A stretch of DNA of 32,665 nucleotides from Treponema sp. (GCA_017392945.1 JAFOSK010000096.1:1-32665); one strand, 5' to 3'. Positions 1 through 7,359 are shown, numbered from the stretch's first letter. Notes: a model not told the origin generated them from the letters alone. Translations and numbers: made by a program.

Positions 1-111
1 AAGCAGAACCGTTTTGCCGTTAGAATCTGTAGTCTTAAAACGTACGTAATAAATGCCGTTTTTGTCTTTGCGCTGAACTAAATGGAACGGATAGGCACTG
101 AATTTCGTCAT
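1..111 (-). CDS. Tyrosine recombinase/integrase, N-terminal fragment (runs off window)
   Basis: The reading frame opens with ATG at 111-109 and stays open to the window edge, giving 37 residues that begin MTKFSAYPFHLVQRKDKNG and continue IYYVRFKTTDSNGKT. A basic start followed by a strand-like YYVRF segment is how the arm-binding N-terminus of phage and ICE tyrosine recombinases usually reads. A GGGG stretch at 118-121 could serve as a ribosome binding site. The catalytic domain lies outside the window, so the family call rests on this short match and on context: the gene starts 170 bp beyond the 3' end of a tRNA-Leu gene and reads away from it, the normal int/att arrangement. It could instead be another small DNA-binding protein. 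Confidence 0.6.
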   Translation of the reverse strand, partial: MTKFSAYPFHLVQRKDKNGIYYVRFKTTDSNGKTVLL

Positions 112-157
112 TAAAAACCCCGTAAAAGTACAGAGAAAGGGCATTTTTGTTTAAAAA

Positions 158-177
158 GTACCCCTTTCGGTACCCCT
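158..177. repeat. Tandem GTACCCCT 8-mers beside the integrase start
   Basis: GTACCCCT occurs at 158-165 and again at 170-177, a 12-bp period, between the tRNA and the putative integrase gene. Short direct repeats in this place are often arm-type recombinase sites. That reading is inference. Confidence 0.3.
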
Positions 178-246
178 CTACAGTTTTTTAATACTTTTCA
201 GGTCTATTTAAGTATAAAAACGAAAGGAAATAAAAATTGTTCGGTG

Positions 247-275
247 CTTATTTACTTATAATATAAGTAAATAAG
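247..275. repeat. Perfect 14-bp inverted repeat downstream of tRNA-Leu
   Basis: CTTATTTACTTATA at 247-260 and its exact complement at 262-275 flank a single base. The repeat starts 5 bp beyond the tRNA 3' end. It may end tRNA transcription on the - strand or belong to the attachment region. The stem is A+T-rich and no clean U-run follows it directly. Confidence 0.5.
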
Positions 276-279
276 GTAA

Positions 280-364
280 TGCCGGGAACCAGACTCGAAC
301 TGGCACGGCGTTTGACCGCCGAGGGATTTTAAGTCCCTTGTGTCTACCATTCCACCATCCCGGC
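280..364 (-). tRNA. tRNA-Leu (anticodon UAA)
   Basis: On the - strand the acceptor GCCGGGA (364-358) pairs with TCCCGGC ending at 281, with A280 as discriminator. The anticodon arm reads AGGGA-CTTAAAA-TCCCT, giving UAA. A long class II variable arm follows, built on CGGCG/CGCCG, and the T arm is CCAG-TTCGAGT-CTGG. The 3' CCA is not encoded. The promoter lies at 374-402, and the 3' end faces the putative integrase. Confidence 0.95.
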
Positions 365-373
365 GACCTACTA

Positions 374-402
374 ATTCTATATTAAAATGGAGACTTTTAC
401 AA
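374..402 (-). promoter_or_regulatory. Promoter of tRNA-Leu
   Basis: On the - strand TTGTAA (402-397), a 17-bp spacer and TAGAAT (379-374) place the start about 3 nt before the mature tRNA. Its -35 box overlaps the proposed -35 of the divergent nuclease gene. Confidence 0.6.
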
Positions 403-423
403 GTAGAACTTTTAGTATATTAT
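395..423 (+). promoter_or_regulatory. Promoter of the TatD-family gene, predicted leaderless
   Basis: TTTTAC (395-400), a 17-bp spacer and TATTAT (418-423) put the transcript start near 430, which is the A of the ATG. No Shine-Dalgarno is visible. Confidence 0.45.
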
Positions 424-429
424 CTAAAC

Positions 430-1335
430 ATGTACTCAGACACTCATTTTCATTTTGAACACACATTTATCAGAGACAATAAAGAAAAGGAAATAAATGG
501 CTCCGAAATTTTGGAGTCCATGGCAAAAAGAAACTGTTTTTTCGGGTTGGACATAGGAACAGAACCAGAAGACCTTATAATGCGTCAGTCCTGTCTTGAT
601 TCAGCCATAGCCGGAATCAGTGACTCGTGGCTTGCAGACAAAGTACGGAAATTCATATATTTTTCTGCCGGAATATGGCCGTCCGTAGAAGACATAAAAA
701 ACCGCCACGAAAGCATGAAAAAATTAATAAACCAGATTGAACTTGCCGAGAGTTCGACAGACAATGATACTCTGAACAGAAAAATCATAGCTATTGGAGA
801 ATGTGGTCTTGACCATCATTGGAATCCTAGCGGAGTAGACGGCCGTTCAGAAAGTGATTTCAACAGCGCAATGTACCATGCAGAACGCGAACTTTTTGAA
901 ATGCACCTTGAATTGGCAAAAGAAATGAAACTTCCAGTAATAATTCACAGCAGAGATGCCTTTGAAGATACTCTTGCTTGCATAAAAAATTCCAGCTACG
1001 ACAACGGAATAATCCACTGCTATTCTTATGGAATAGACGAAGCCCGCGCTTTTTTGGACAGAGGGTGGTATATAAGTTTTTCCGGCGGAATTACATATAC
1101 AAAAAAGAGCAAACTCGAGATCGTAAAAGAACTTCTCAACTTCATTCCAGAGGACAGAATCTTGTGCGAGACAGATTCACCTTACCTTGCGCCAGTTCCT
1201 TTGCGCGGTACACTGAACACACCGATCAATGTAGAACATACCTATAAATACATAGCTGAAATGCGAAATATTGAATCTGAAAAATTAAGTGAGATAGTGG
1301 ATCAGAATATTTCACGCCTTTTTAATCTGAACTGA
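430..1335 (+). CDS. TatD-family metal-dependent hydrolase (DNase-like)
   Basis: This 301-residue protein has the TatD TIM-barrel motif set. The N-terminal metal pair HxH is in DTHFHF (residues 4-9), the glutamate in IGECGLDHHW (near 124), a histidine in IIHSRD (near 173), another in IIHCYSYG, and the aspartate in ETDSPYL (near 248). Members hydrolyse DNA or other phosphodiesters in the cytoplasm and take part in 3'-5' nuclease and repair activities; the substrate here is not evident. The frame is open from 340, but that start lies inside the tRNA gene, and the family N-terminus begins at the ATG at 430. No ribosome binding site precedes it, which fits a leaderless mRNA. The gene converges on the (-) block that begins beyond 1439. 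Confidence 0.9.
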   Translation: MYSDTHFHFEHTFIRDNKEKEINGSEILESMAKRNCFFGLDIGTEPEDLIMRQSCLDSAIAGISDSWLADKVRKFIYFSAGIWPSVEDIKNRHESMKKLINQIELAESSTDNDTLNRKIIAIGECGLDHHWNPSGVDGRSESDFNSAMYHAERELFEMHLELAKEMKLPVIIHSRDAFEDTLACIKNSSYDNGIIHCYSYGIDEARAFLDRGWYISFSGGITYTKKSKLEIVKELLNFIPEDRILCETDSPYLAPVPLRGTLNTPINVEHTYKYIAEMRNIESEKLSEIVDQNISRLFNLN

Positions 1336-1355
1336 CGTATCTAAAAAAAATTTGA

Positions 1356-1408
1356 TAAAAAAAGCACCTCTTAAAATTGAACTTTATTTATCCAACTTTA
1401 AGGGGTGC
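1356..1408 (-). terminator. Terminator at the end of the (-) ribosomal/flagellar-like block
   Basis: GCACCTCTTAAAATTG (1364-1379) pairs with the complement-like CAACTTTAAGGGGTGC (1393-1408). On the - strand the stem is followed by a T-run (1363-1357). It lies between convergent genes and may act in both directions, but the U-run favours the - strand. Confidence 0.75.
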
Positions 1409-1438
1409 ACTTCAATGATTAAAAATCAGACAGTTTTT

Positions 1439-1933
1439 TTATTCAACCTGACTGTATAGACTACTCAACTCATCGCGCCAAGATGCACGTTTATCCCGGT
1501 CTTCAATTTCAATAATTTTTTTTATCTGAAAATGACGTTGATCCCTCATATTTTCATAATACAGAACCGCAAAACGACCTTGTCCGATGTATGCAATTTT
1601 TTCGTTTTGACCAATAGTTTCGGAAGATTCCAGCATTTTCATTACACATTCAAAATGCATAGGCTGCCCGGAAACTTTATCGCAAATTGCACTAGCCATA
1701 TCAGTTATACGTTCGTTGCATTTTGGACAAATAACTTCTCTTGATTTTAATTCTTTTATAGCATTCTCTTTCTGCTGAAGAAGCTCTTCATTTTCATGAG
1801 CTACATAGTGAAATTTCTCACGGGTATGAAATCCCGCATCATGATTATTACGATTTGAATTGCGGTTCTTATTATTCTGTCCCTTTGAATCATTCCAATT
1901 ACGATGTTTCCGACCGTGTCTGTTTTTTTCCAT
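1439..1933 (-). CDS. Conserved hypothetical protein with basic N-terminus and Cys/His cluster
   Basis: I do not recognise a named family. The 164 residues start with an Arg/Asn/His/Lys-rich, probably disordered tail (about 1-40), followed by a predicted coiled stretch (ENEELLQQKENAIKELKSRE). A metal-binding-like cluster then follows: CPKC near 74-77, a later single Cys (AICDK), and a HFEC pair near 94-97. This spacing suggests a small treble-clef or zinc-ribbon fold. The C-terminus (GRFAVLYYENMRDQRHFQIKKIIEIED) resembles a short beta domain. The basic tail and zinc-like cluster would suit RNA or ribosome contact, which is inference only. It is the last gene of the long (-) block and is followed by the terminator at 1356-1408. 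Confidence 0.7.
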   Translation of the reverse strand: MEKNRHGRKHRNWNDSKGQNNKNRNSNRNNHDAGFHTREKFHYVAHENEELLQQKENAIKELKSREVICPKCNERITDMASAICDKVSGQPMHFECVMKMLESSETIGQNEKIAYIGQGRFAVLYYENMRDQRHFQIKKIIEIEDRDKRASWRDELSSLYSQVE

Positions 1934-1965
1934 AAACTATCAAGCTCCCGTTCCGAGCCGACAAA

Positions 1966-2157
1966 TCAGTCACGGAACTGTAATTCATCAGGATCCTCAA
2001 CCAATTTACGGCTGATTACCTGAGCTATCCTAAAAATTGCGTTATTTAAATAATCCTCATCATGAATTTTCTCTCTCAGTTCTAGCAACCGGGGAGAAAG
2101 GCATTCTTCGCGCTCAAGCACTAATGTTGAAACGGCATCTCTTCTTTCAGAAATCAT
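1966..2157 (-). CDS. Small conserved hypothetical protein, 63 aa
   Basis: This short gene overlaps the stop of yraN by four bases (ATGA at 2157-2154), which implies translational coupling. The product is charged and predicted helical (LELREKIHDEDYLNNAIFR), with no signal peptide, membrane segment or catalytic motif visible. I do not recognise the family. The tight overlap, in-operon position and protein-like composition argue that it is real. A 32-bp gap separates it from the Cys/His-cluster gene downstream. Confidence 0.65.
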   Translation of the reverse strand: MISERRDAVSTLVLEREECLSPRLLELREKIHDEDYLNNAIFRIAQVISRKLVEDPDELQFRD

Positions 2158-2522
2158 AAAAGCTCCGAAAAAGCATTTTCTATATGATAGACATCGGGAA
2201 ATCCCGGCATATCAAGAACAATTACATCAAAACGAATATAGCTGTTACTATATTGTCGATGATTTAATAGAAAACGTTTAGCCGTTTTTATAATTCTTTT
2301 TTGTTTTCCTATATCCAAAACCTTTGCCATAAGTTCCGGAGTTCCATTAGGAAGAGTCTTTACTTCAGAAAAGACAAGCAAATCGTCTTTTTCAAGAATT
2401 ACATCAATTTCGCCTGTCTGAGTTCTGAAATTTCTGGCAACCACAGTATAACCCAACGATTCATAAAAAGCCGCCGCTCTGTCTTCACCATTATTTCCAA
2501 TCTGCTTTTTTGATAACTGCAA
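2154..2522 (-). CDS. yraN: YraN/UPF0102 family endonuclease-like protein
   Basis: The 122-residue protein matches the UPF0102 (YraN) family in length and motifs. It has IGNNGEDRAAAFYESLGY at residues 7-24, then GEIDVI and FSEVKT, the GEID...xExK pattern of the PD-(D/E)XK/Holliday-resolvase-like fold. The biochemical role of the family is unsettled. The predicted start is TTG at 2522, two bases after the stop of the upstream gene, so translation is probably coupled; no in-frame ATG would preserve the conserved N-terminus. In many bacteria yraN follows the rplS-rnhB part of the ribosomal operon, and it does so here without rnhB. Confidence 0.9.
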   Translation of the reverse strand: MQLSKKQIGNNGEDRAAAFYESLGYTVVARNFRTQTGEIDVILEKDDLLVFSEVKTLPNGTPELMAKVLDIGKQKRIIKTAKRFLLNHRQYSNSYIRFDVIVLDMPGFPDVYHIENAFSELL

Positions 2523-2524
2523 AC

Positions 2525-2788
2525 CTATAACTCTTCTATTTCGCTTACATCTTCCTCTTTGCTACCAGCAGCAGGAGTTTTAGACGGAACATAATCATAA
2601 GGATTTATTTCCTTTCCATTTGTAAGCAAATAAGGAATCTTCCATTGCTTAAGGGCTGCAACATGATATGCCTTTGCTGTTTTTCCAGCTGCAAGGAACA
2701 TATTCTTACCATCTTCAAAATAAACAGGCTCAGAAAAGCATACTCCAAGACGAATTCGATTTATATCAAGCTTTGCCAGCTCCTTCAT
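2525..2788 (-). CDS. Conserved hypothetical protein, 87 aa
   Basis: I do not recognise a named family. The protein starts MKELAKLDINRIRLGVCFS and is compact and soluble, with a hydrophobic/aromatic core (EPVYFEDGKNMFLAAG, HVAALKQWKIPYLLTNG) and an acidic tail (KEEDVSEIEEL). The middle resembles the short beta-rich N-terminal modules found before some HD-type signalling domains, but no catalytic residues are visible here. A good ribosome binding site (AGGAGAG) lies before the ATG. It sits between the FlhB-C-like gene and yraN, two to thirty bases from its neighbours, so it is almost certainly co-transcribed with them. Confidence 0.65.
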   Translation of the reverse strand: MKELAKLDINRIRLGVCFSEPVYFEDGKNMFLAAGKTAKAYHVAALKQWKIPYLLTNGKEINPYDYVPSKTPAAGSKEEDVSEIEEL

Positions 2789-2815
2789 TTCACTCTCCTA
2801 AATACTTTTTTTATT

Positions 2816-3070
2816 TTATAATATTTTTTCATTCTCCACAAGAATAGAAAATATTTCGGCAACAATTTTCCATGTTGACTCGGGTATCATGCTTCCGATT
2901 TCCTGTACAGAAAGAATATTTGCTGCAATATCATCCTCGGCAATCGGAATATTATTCTCTTCTGCAATTTTCAAAAGACGTTCTGCAAGCTTTCCTTTCG
3001 CGGAAAAAGTTATGAATGGGGCTTCTGCTCCTTCAGGATATTTTAAAGATACGGCCTTAAGATTATCCAT
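2816..3070 (-). CDS. FlhB C-terminal-domain-like protein (YlqH type)
   Basis: The 84-residue product matches the cytoplasmic C-terminal domain of FlhB/YscU type III export switch proteins. Recognisable parts are AVSLKYPEGAEAPFITFSAKGKLAERLLKIA-like text and NNIPIAEDDIAANIL, where FlhB reads 'IPvvEnpxLAraL'. The membrane half and the NPTH autocleavage site are absent, so it is not a working FlhB. Such stand-alone domains (B. subtilis YlqH) sit near trmD-rplS in other bacteria, as here. The ATG at 3070 overlaps the upstream stop (TGATG), and GGAG lies 7 nt ahead. GTG at 3073 is an alternative. The role may be in flagellar export or may be independent of it; this is not established. Confidence 0.85.
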   Translation of the reverse strand: MDNLKAVSLKYPEGAEAPFITFSAKGKLAERLLKIAEENNIPIAEDDIAANILSVQEIGSMIPESTWKIVAEIFSILVENEKIL

Positions 3071-4146
3071 CACACTACTCCATTTACAAATCCAATATCC
3101 GCCGGTTCTGTATAAAATTCACAAAATTCATTGTCCCTGCAAAAAAAAACTTCAGAATCTGGAAACTTTTTTTTAAAATCCGTGGAAAGTGCAAAATCCA
3201 TTTCAACATCACCAGTACTGGATATAATAATTTTACAACACCTTTCATTCTTCAGAAAAACAGCAAATCCGTAAATATGACCGCCATAACTCATGGACAG
3301 CGTAAAATGATCTAAAATTTTTGAATAAGAATTCAAAAAACCACAAAAACTACCGTTTCCGGCTTTTTTATTAGCCTTAGAACTAGAAAACTCAAATGGA
3401 ATTTTTATCCAGTTGCCTTGAATACTAGCTCTACTATAAGAAAACCCCAAATGATTGAATAAGGTTACTACACCTTCTTTTGCAGATGAAATTTTTTCAC
3501 CATTTAGAATCATTTTAAAAAAATCTCGCACAGGATTTTCTCTTGTATTATTAGAAAAATCAAAATCTTCGGAAAAAGACATTGAATTTTCCCCGCCGCT
3601 CATAATTTCTTCCACTGACTTTTCGCTTGCCTGCAATCCCTTACATTCGATTAAATACGCAATTATAGACGCATTTTTTTCACGCCCCTTAAATTTCATT
3701 CCTATAGCGCGGGCTTTAATGAACAAAGTCCTTTCAAAACGAATTCCAAGGTTACGCATTTGATTGTATAAAGAAAGTGATATTTCATCTGGAATTAATC
3801 CAATCCTTTCAAAATAACTTATAAGTTTTGGATCAGAGATTTTACCTGTCATATCAATGACAGAATTGATTTTTTGCAGGCCTGCATCCTGTACAATCAT
3901 TTTTACATTCTGCTGCTGCAAAACAATACGATTATTTTCCAGCATGATTGTAGTAAAAAAGCCCATTCCAGGCTTCAAAGGCAGTTCAGATTTTATAGAG
4001 AAACGCCCCCCGCCAAAAGCCGCAGTATAAGAATTATTTCCGTCTTTTTTAATTATACGTACATAAACAGAACTGCCCTCACTTAAAGTCCGTTTTTCAG
4101 ACCTGTTAGTGAGGGCAGCTGAATGCACTACAACATCAGTTTTCAT
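3070..4146 (-). CDS. YlqG-like hypothetical protein, possible FliK C-terminal-type fold
   Basis: The 358-residue protein has no signal peptide or membrane segment. Residues about 1-90 form a beta-rich region (SSVYVRIIKKDGNNSYTAAFGGG). The middle is helical (ISLSLYNQMRNLGIRFERTLFIKARAIG). The last ~130 residues contain GNWIKIPFEF...SYGGHIYGFAVFL, a pattern like the FliK/Flg_hook C-terminal domain (W-x-x-x-P, then alternating strands). The place between rplS and an FlhB-C-like gene is the same as that of ylqG in Firmicutes, which is the main reason for the call. The stop overlaps the next gene, and rplS ends only 12 bp upstream. Function is unknown; a type III export accessory is possible. Confidence 0.65.
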   Translation of the reverse strand: MKTDVVVHSAALTNRSEKRTLSEGSSVYVRIIKKDGNNSYTAAFGGGRFSIKSELPLKPGMGFFTTIMLENNRIVLQQQNVKMIVQDAGLQKINSVIDMTGKISDPKLISYFERIGLIPDEISLSLYNQMRNLGIRFERTLFIKARAIGMKFKGREKNASIIAYLIECKGLQASEKSVEEIMSGGENSMSFSEDFDFSNNTRENPVRDFFKMILNGEKISSAKEGVVTLFNHLGFSYSRASIQGNWIKIPFEFSSSKANKKAGNGSFCGFLNSYSKILDHFTLSMSYGGHIYGFAVFLKNERCCKIIISSTGDVEMDFALSTDFKKKFPDSEVFFCRDNEFCEFYTEPADIGFVNGVV

Positions 4147-4158
4147 GCAGTATGCTTA

Positions 4159-4620
4159 TTAAGCCTGTGCAGCACCTGTGTGTTCAGCAGACTTTTCAGC
4201 CTTGATTGCTTCTTCCTGTGCGTGAGCAGCAGCCTCTGCAGCTTTATTCTGTTCGTTGATGAAGTTAGAAATCTTACCACCAAGCAATTCTTTAACTTTC
4301 TTATCCTTACCGATTTTATCGCGAAGATAATAAAGCTTAGAACGACGTACTTTACCAGCACGAACAATTTCTACCTTTACAATGCGTGGGCTGTTTACAG
4401 GGAATACACGTTCAACACCTACACCATAAGATTCCTTACGAACTGTGAATGTCTTGCGAGCACCAGTATTCTTAATGCAAAGAACGATTCCTTCATAAAC
4501 CTGAATACGTTCTGTTTTACCTTCGATAATCTTGAAGTAAACCTTTACAGTGTCTCCTACTTTGAACTGAGTTGTAAAAGCTCTTTTCTGTCCTTCTTCA
4601 ATTGCTTTAATAAGATCCAT
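4159..4620 (-). CDS. rplS: 50S ribosomal protein L19
   Basis: L19 lies at the 30S-50S interface of the large subunit. The 153-residue product carries the family core ([22 protein letters not shown], then [18 protein letters not shown] and [12 protein letters not shown]). It ends with an alanine/glutamate-rich tail of about 35 residues ([21 protein letters not shown]) that typical 115-residue L19 proteins lack. The ATG shares a base with the trmD stop, and AGGAG lies 7 nt upstream. It is the fifth gene of the rpsP operon. Confidence 0.98.
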   Translation of the reverse strand: MDLIKAIEEGQKRAFTTQFKVGDTVKVYFKIIEGKTERIQVYEGIVLCIKNTGARKTFTVRKESYGVGVERVFPVNSPRIVKVEIVRAGKVRRSKLYYLRDKIGKDKKVKELLGGKISNFINEQNKAAEAAAHAQEEAIKAEKSAEHTGAAQA

Positions 4621-5417
4621 TATAAATCTCCTGAGTCAGCAGGCTTTGAGTGTTTTTTCTTTTTCTTTGAACTTTTCAAAGAATGAACCTGCTCTGTTAT
4701 TTCCTCAATCATCTTTTCGGCTTCTTCAGAAAGCTGTCCGTTCATGCGTGCAGTCCAAATCATATCAGGTCTGTTGCGCAATGTTTTTTCCAAACGTTTC
4801 TTAAGCCTCCACTTTCGGACATTTTCATGATTACCAGAAAGAAGAACCTCCGGCACTTCCATGCCCTTAAATACACTTGGCCGTGTATACTGTGGATATT
4901 CAAGAAGCCCGTCGCTATGACTTTCCTCTACAAGAGACTCACTTGAAATTACGCCGTCCACCAACCTATATATGGTGTCCACCATAACTGTTGCAGCAAG
5001 TTCCCCGCTTGACATTACATAGTCACCGATAGAAATTTCGTCATCTACGTAATAGTCAATTACCCGCTGATCAATACCTTCGTAACGTCCGCAGATAAAT
5101 ACGAGTTCATTCTCGCGACTTAATTCCTTTGCTTTTTTCTGCGTAAAAGGCACACCGCCCGGAGTAAGATAAATCACTCTCTTGCGCTTTGCATTTACAC
5201 TGTCCAAAGCCCGGCTTAACGGTTCAGTCATCATAAGTTGACCGGCACCACCACCGTATGGAGCGTCATCACATTTATGGTGCTTATCTAGGGCAAAATC
5301 CCTGATGTTCACCAAATCGTAGGCAATAATTCCCTTTTCAACCGCTTTGGCCATGATTGAGTTTTCAAAATAAGCCTTCGGAATCTCCGGGAATAAGGTC
5401 AGCACAGTAAATTTCAT
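4620..5417 (-). CDS. trmD: tRNA (guanine37-N1)-methyltransferase
   Basis: TrmD methylates G37 of tRNAs with SAM and so prevents +1 frameshifting. The 265-residue protein shows the deep-knot SPOUT motifs: [14 protein letters not shown] (about 51-64), [13 protein letters not shown] (about 108-120), and [15 protein letters not shown] (about 129-143). The catalytic aspartate region of the C-domain is in [18 protein letters not shown]. The Lys-rich C-terminal extension ([10 protein letters not shown]) is unusual but short. It is 4 bp from rimM and overlaps rplS by one base, so it belongs to the same operon. TrmD and RimM are often co-transcribed with rpsP and rplS. Confidence 0.98.
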   Translation of the reverse strand: MKFTVLTLFPEIPKAYFENSIMAKAVEKGIIAYDLVNIRDFALDKHHKCDDAPYGGGAGQLMMTEPLSRALDSVNAKRKRVIYLTPGGVPFTQKKAKELSRENELVFICGRYEGIDQRVIDYYVDDEISIGDYVMSSGELAATVMVDTIYRLVDGVISSESLVEESHSDGLLEYPQYTRPSVFKGMEVPEVLLSGNHENVRKWRLKKRLEKTLRNRPDMIWTARMNGQLSEEAEKMIEEITEQVHSLKSSKKKKKHSKPADSGDL

Positions 5418-5421
5418 GGAA

Positions 5422-6009
5422 TTACTCCAGAATCCAGAGGTGCATCAGTTGAATAGTCTTGTTTGTCACATCAACATTCTTAACATGCTTCAATGTCAGC
5501 GGCACAAGAGCCTTTCTAACCTTTCCAGCTGAAGAAAATTTCATGTCATCTGCAAGAACAGTGCAACTCTCGGAGAGAGAAACTTCTAGTAAGTAACCTG
5601 CTCCGCCTTCCAATACGTCTGTGATTGTTCCGACTATTTCTGTCGGCGCAGTCACCGCTGCCGTTCCATTGTCACCCTTCCATATTAAAGAGCAACCTTT
5701 TAGATCTTCAATATACCACTCATTCTCTTCAAGAGGATGAGCAAACTTACGGTCAACTACAAGTTCCCAGCCATTGTACTTGCGTACATCTTCAGGAGTT
5801 GCAATTTCCTTAAGCTTCATGTACAAGGTACCGCATCCTTCTTCTGCACTTTCAACAGTACATTTTCTTGAATCAGAACCGTGCCTCAAAGTCACTTCCT
5901 TTAATACCGCGATATGTTCGTAGTCTCCAGAAGCACTTTCAACTTTAAATTCTCCGGAAACGCCGTGAGCGCCACGGATGAAACCAACAACAAGCTGCTC
6001 TTTACTCAT
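5422..6009 (-). CDS. rimM: 16S rRNA processing protein RimM
   Basis: RimM assists maturation of the 30S head and binds S19. At 195 residues it is slightly longer than usual (~170). The N-terminal barrel starts VGFIRGAHGVSGEFKV (about 8-23). The PRC-barrel half contains ENEWYIEDLKGCSLI and VGTITDVLEGGAGYLLEV. The linker WKGDNGTAAVTAPTE is an insertion relative to shorter homologues. It lies between khpA (8 bp upstream) and trmD, in standard operon order. Confidence 0.95.
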   Translation of the reverse strand: MSKEQLVVGFIRGAHGVSGEFKVESASGDYEHIAVLKEVTLRHGSDSRKCTVESAEEGCGTLYMKLKEIATPEDVRKYNGWELVVDRKFAHPLEENEWYIEDLKGCSLIWKGDNGTAAVTAPTEIVGTITDVLEGGAGYLLEVSLSESCTVLADDMKFSSAGKVRKALVPLTLKHVKNVDVTNKTIQLMHLWILE

Positions 6010-6017
6010 CTGTAAAC

Positions 6018-6251
6018 TTAATCCAGAATATCAAGGCTGTAGCGCTTTCCGTCTTTTGAAGCAGAAGCACTAAGAACTGTACGCATGGCTTTTGCAATGC
6101 GACCGTACTTTCCGATTACTTTACCGATATCACTTTCAGCAACTTTAAGTTGAAGAACCATGCCTTTTTCGCCTTCAGTTTCGTCCACTGAGACCGCAGA
6201 TGGATCATCGACCAATGATTTTGCAATGTATTCGATCAGGTCTTTTTCCAT
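6018..6251 (-). CDS. khpA: KH-domain RNA-binding protein KhpA
   Basis: This 77-residue single KH domain begins with MEKDLIEYIAKSLVDDP. It has the GxxG loop in VIGKYGRIAKAMRTVL (about 43-58), the hallmark of RNA contact. KhpA (YlqC) partners with KhpB/Jag in other bacteria and influences RNA stability and cell elongation. Here it takes its conserved place between rpsP (18 bp upstream) and rimM. Confidence 0.96.
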   Translation of the reverse strand: MEKDLIEYIAKSLVDDPSAVSVDETEGEKGMVLQLKVAESDIGKVIGKYGRIAKAMRTVLSASASKDGKRYSLDILD

Positions 6252-6269
6252 TTTCGTTCCCTTATTAGA

Positions 6270-6521
6270 CTAGTTAGCAGACTTTTTAGCAGCGATTTTC
6301 ATCAACTTAGAAACGATGTCTGTAGGCTGAGCACCAACACCAATCCAGTAATTAGCACGATCCATGTCGATAGAAACCTGACGTTCTTCTGCTTCAACTG
6401 GCATAAAAGTACCGATTTCTTCGATGCAAACACCGTCACGTGGGTTGCGTGAATCCTGAACTACAACACGGTAGTAAGGACGCTTTTTTGTACCGAATTT
6501 CTTAAGTCTGAGTTTGACCAC
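6270..6521 (-). CDS. rpsP: 30S ribosomal protein S16
   Basis: S16 is an early-assembling 30S protein. The 83-residue product has the family start MVKLRLKKFGTKKRPYYRVV, then DSRNPRDG and EIGTFMP. The start codon is GTG (6521-6519), with GGAGG at 6533-6529 seven bases upstream. It is first in a block of at least six (-) genes. In many genomes ffh precedes rpsP, but here the promoter lies directly upstream. The leader can form a stem (GAACTC/GAGTTC, about 6537-6563) just ahead of the ribosome binding site; whether it is autoregulatory is open. Confidence 0.97.
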   Translation of the reverse strand: MVKLRLKKFGTKKRPYYRVVVQDSRNPRDGVCIEEIGTFMPVEAEERQVSIDMDRANYWIGVGAQPTDIVSKLMKIAAKKSAN

Positions 6522-6610
6522 TTTATAACCTCCACAGAACTCAACCGAATCTAGCCGAGTTCCGAAATTTTAAAAACATACAATGACATCCATTGTGAGC
6601 TTGAGCACTT

Positions 6611-6639
6611 ATTTTATAGAATTACAGATATTTAGTCAA
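6611..6639 (-). promoter_or_regulatory. Promoter of the rpsP-khpA-rimM-trmD-rplS block
   Basis: On the - strand TTGACT (6639-6634), a 17-bp spacer and TAAAAT (6616-6611) make a good sigma-70 type promoter. The start near 6604 leaves a leader of about 85 nt. Confidence 0.7.
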
Positions 6640-6700
6640 TGTAAGAGCCGGCTTTATCAAAATCAAATGCACTATAAAATTTGAAACCTAAAAACCGGCC

Positions 6701-6721
6701 GCCAATAAAAAGCCTATTGAC
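6701..6721 (-). terminator. Possible weak terminator after the flavin-reductase-fold gene
   Basis: GTCAATA and TATTGGC (- strand, 6721-6701) form a 7-bp stem with one G-U pair around a 7-nt loop. A TTTTT run follows only after six further bases, so the call is weak. Confidence 0.35.
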
Positions 6722-6733
6722 AGGGAAGGAATT

Positions 6734-7240
6734 TTACACAGCTTTATAAACACCCTTTATCTCTGCAATGTACATAACATGCCAATCGTTGTCGCCGTAA
6801 AAAGTTCCAACCAATTCTTTTGAAGAACTTGCAAAGAATTCCGAGGCCATTTCCTGGCAGTAAAGTTTTTTACAGGTAAACACAAGGCGGCTTTCTCTAA
6901 AGTATGGAACAGAATCAATATGATCGACCGTTAATCCCGTTGCTGAAACTTTATCTTCATTGCGACCGGAAGTTTTTCCGCAATATGTCAGTTCCTTGCG
7001 GTACTTTTCATCAAAGAAGCACAGCGAAAAATCATCAGAAGAATCCAAAAACGTCTTTGTGTAACGTGATTTTCTTACATATAAAGTCACAACATTTTTA
7101 TTCCATATAAAGCCAAGACCGCCCCAGCTGGCAGTCATCATGTTCGTTCTGCCGTCTTTTTCAGAGGTAATAAGGAACCAGTTTTTTGAAATCATTTTAA
7201 AAGGATTTTCGTTCAATTCTTCTACGCTTATCTCGTTCAT
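6734..7240 (-). CDS. Flavin-reductase-fold (FMN-binding split barrel) protein
   Basis: The 168-residue protein resembles the flavin reductase-like family: WFLITSEKDGRTNMMTASWGG-type text near the N-terminus, a central strand block (VVTLYVRKSRYT), then DDFSLCFFDEKY and SGRNEDK near 100. Relatives bind FMN and act as NAD(P)H:flavin oxidoreductases or related electron carriers; the substrate is not evident. The frame opens at a TTG at 7303, but the ATG at 7240 has AGGA six bases upstream and starts the conserved part, so I prefer it. It follows the ABC importer by about 120 bp and might be read through from it. Confidence 0.8.
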   Translation of the reverse strand: MNEISVEELNENPFKMISKNWFLITSEKDGRTNMMTASWGGLGFIWNKNVVTLYVRKSRYTKTFLDSSDDFSLCFFDEKYRKELTYCGKTSGRNEDKVSATGLTVDHIDSVPYFRESRLVFTCKKLYCQEMASEFFASSSKELVGTFYGDNDWHVMYIAEIKGVYKAV

Positions 7241-7359
7241 ATTCATTCCTATATTCTGCATAAGGACGATCGCAGGCCGATTATCTGCCCCGCCCAAATA
7301 CAAGATTTTATAAATTGTAAACTATGCTTGCTTTTTTGACTGCATCTGCAATCTTAATG

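Noticed and set aside
340..429. Longer start for the TatD-family gene
   Set aside because: These codons lie on the reverse of the tRNA-Leu gene and in the promoter region. The family N-terminus begins at the ATG at 430.
4123..4686. 187-codon open frame on the + strand over rplS
   Set aside because: Phe/Cys/Ser-rich antisense product of a conserved ribosomal gene.
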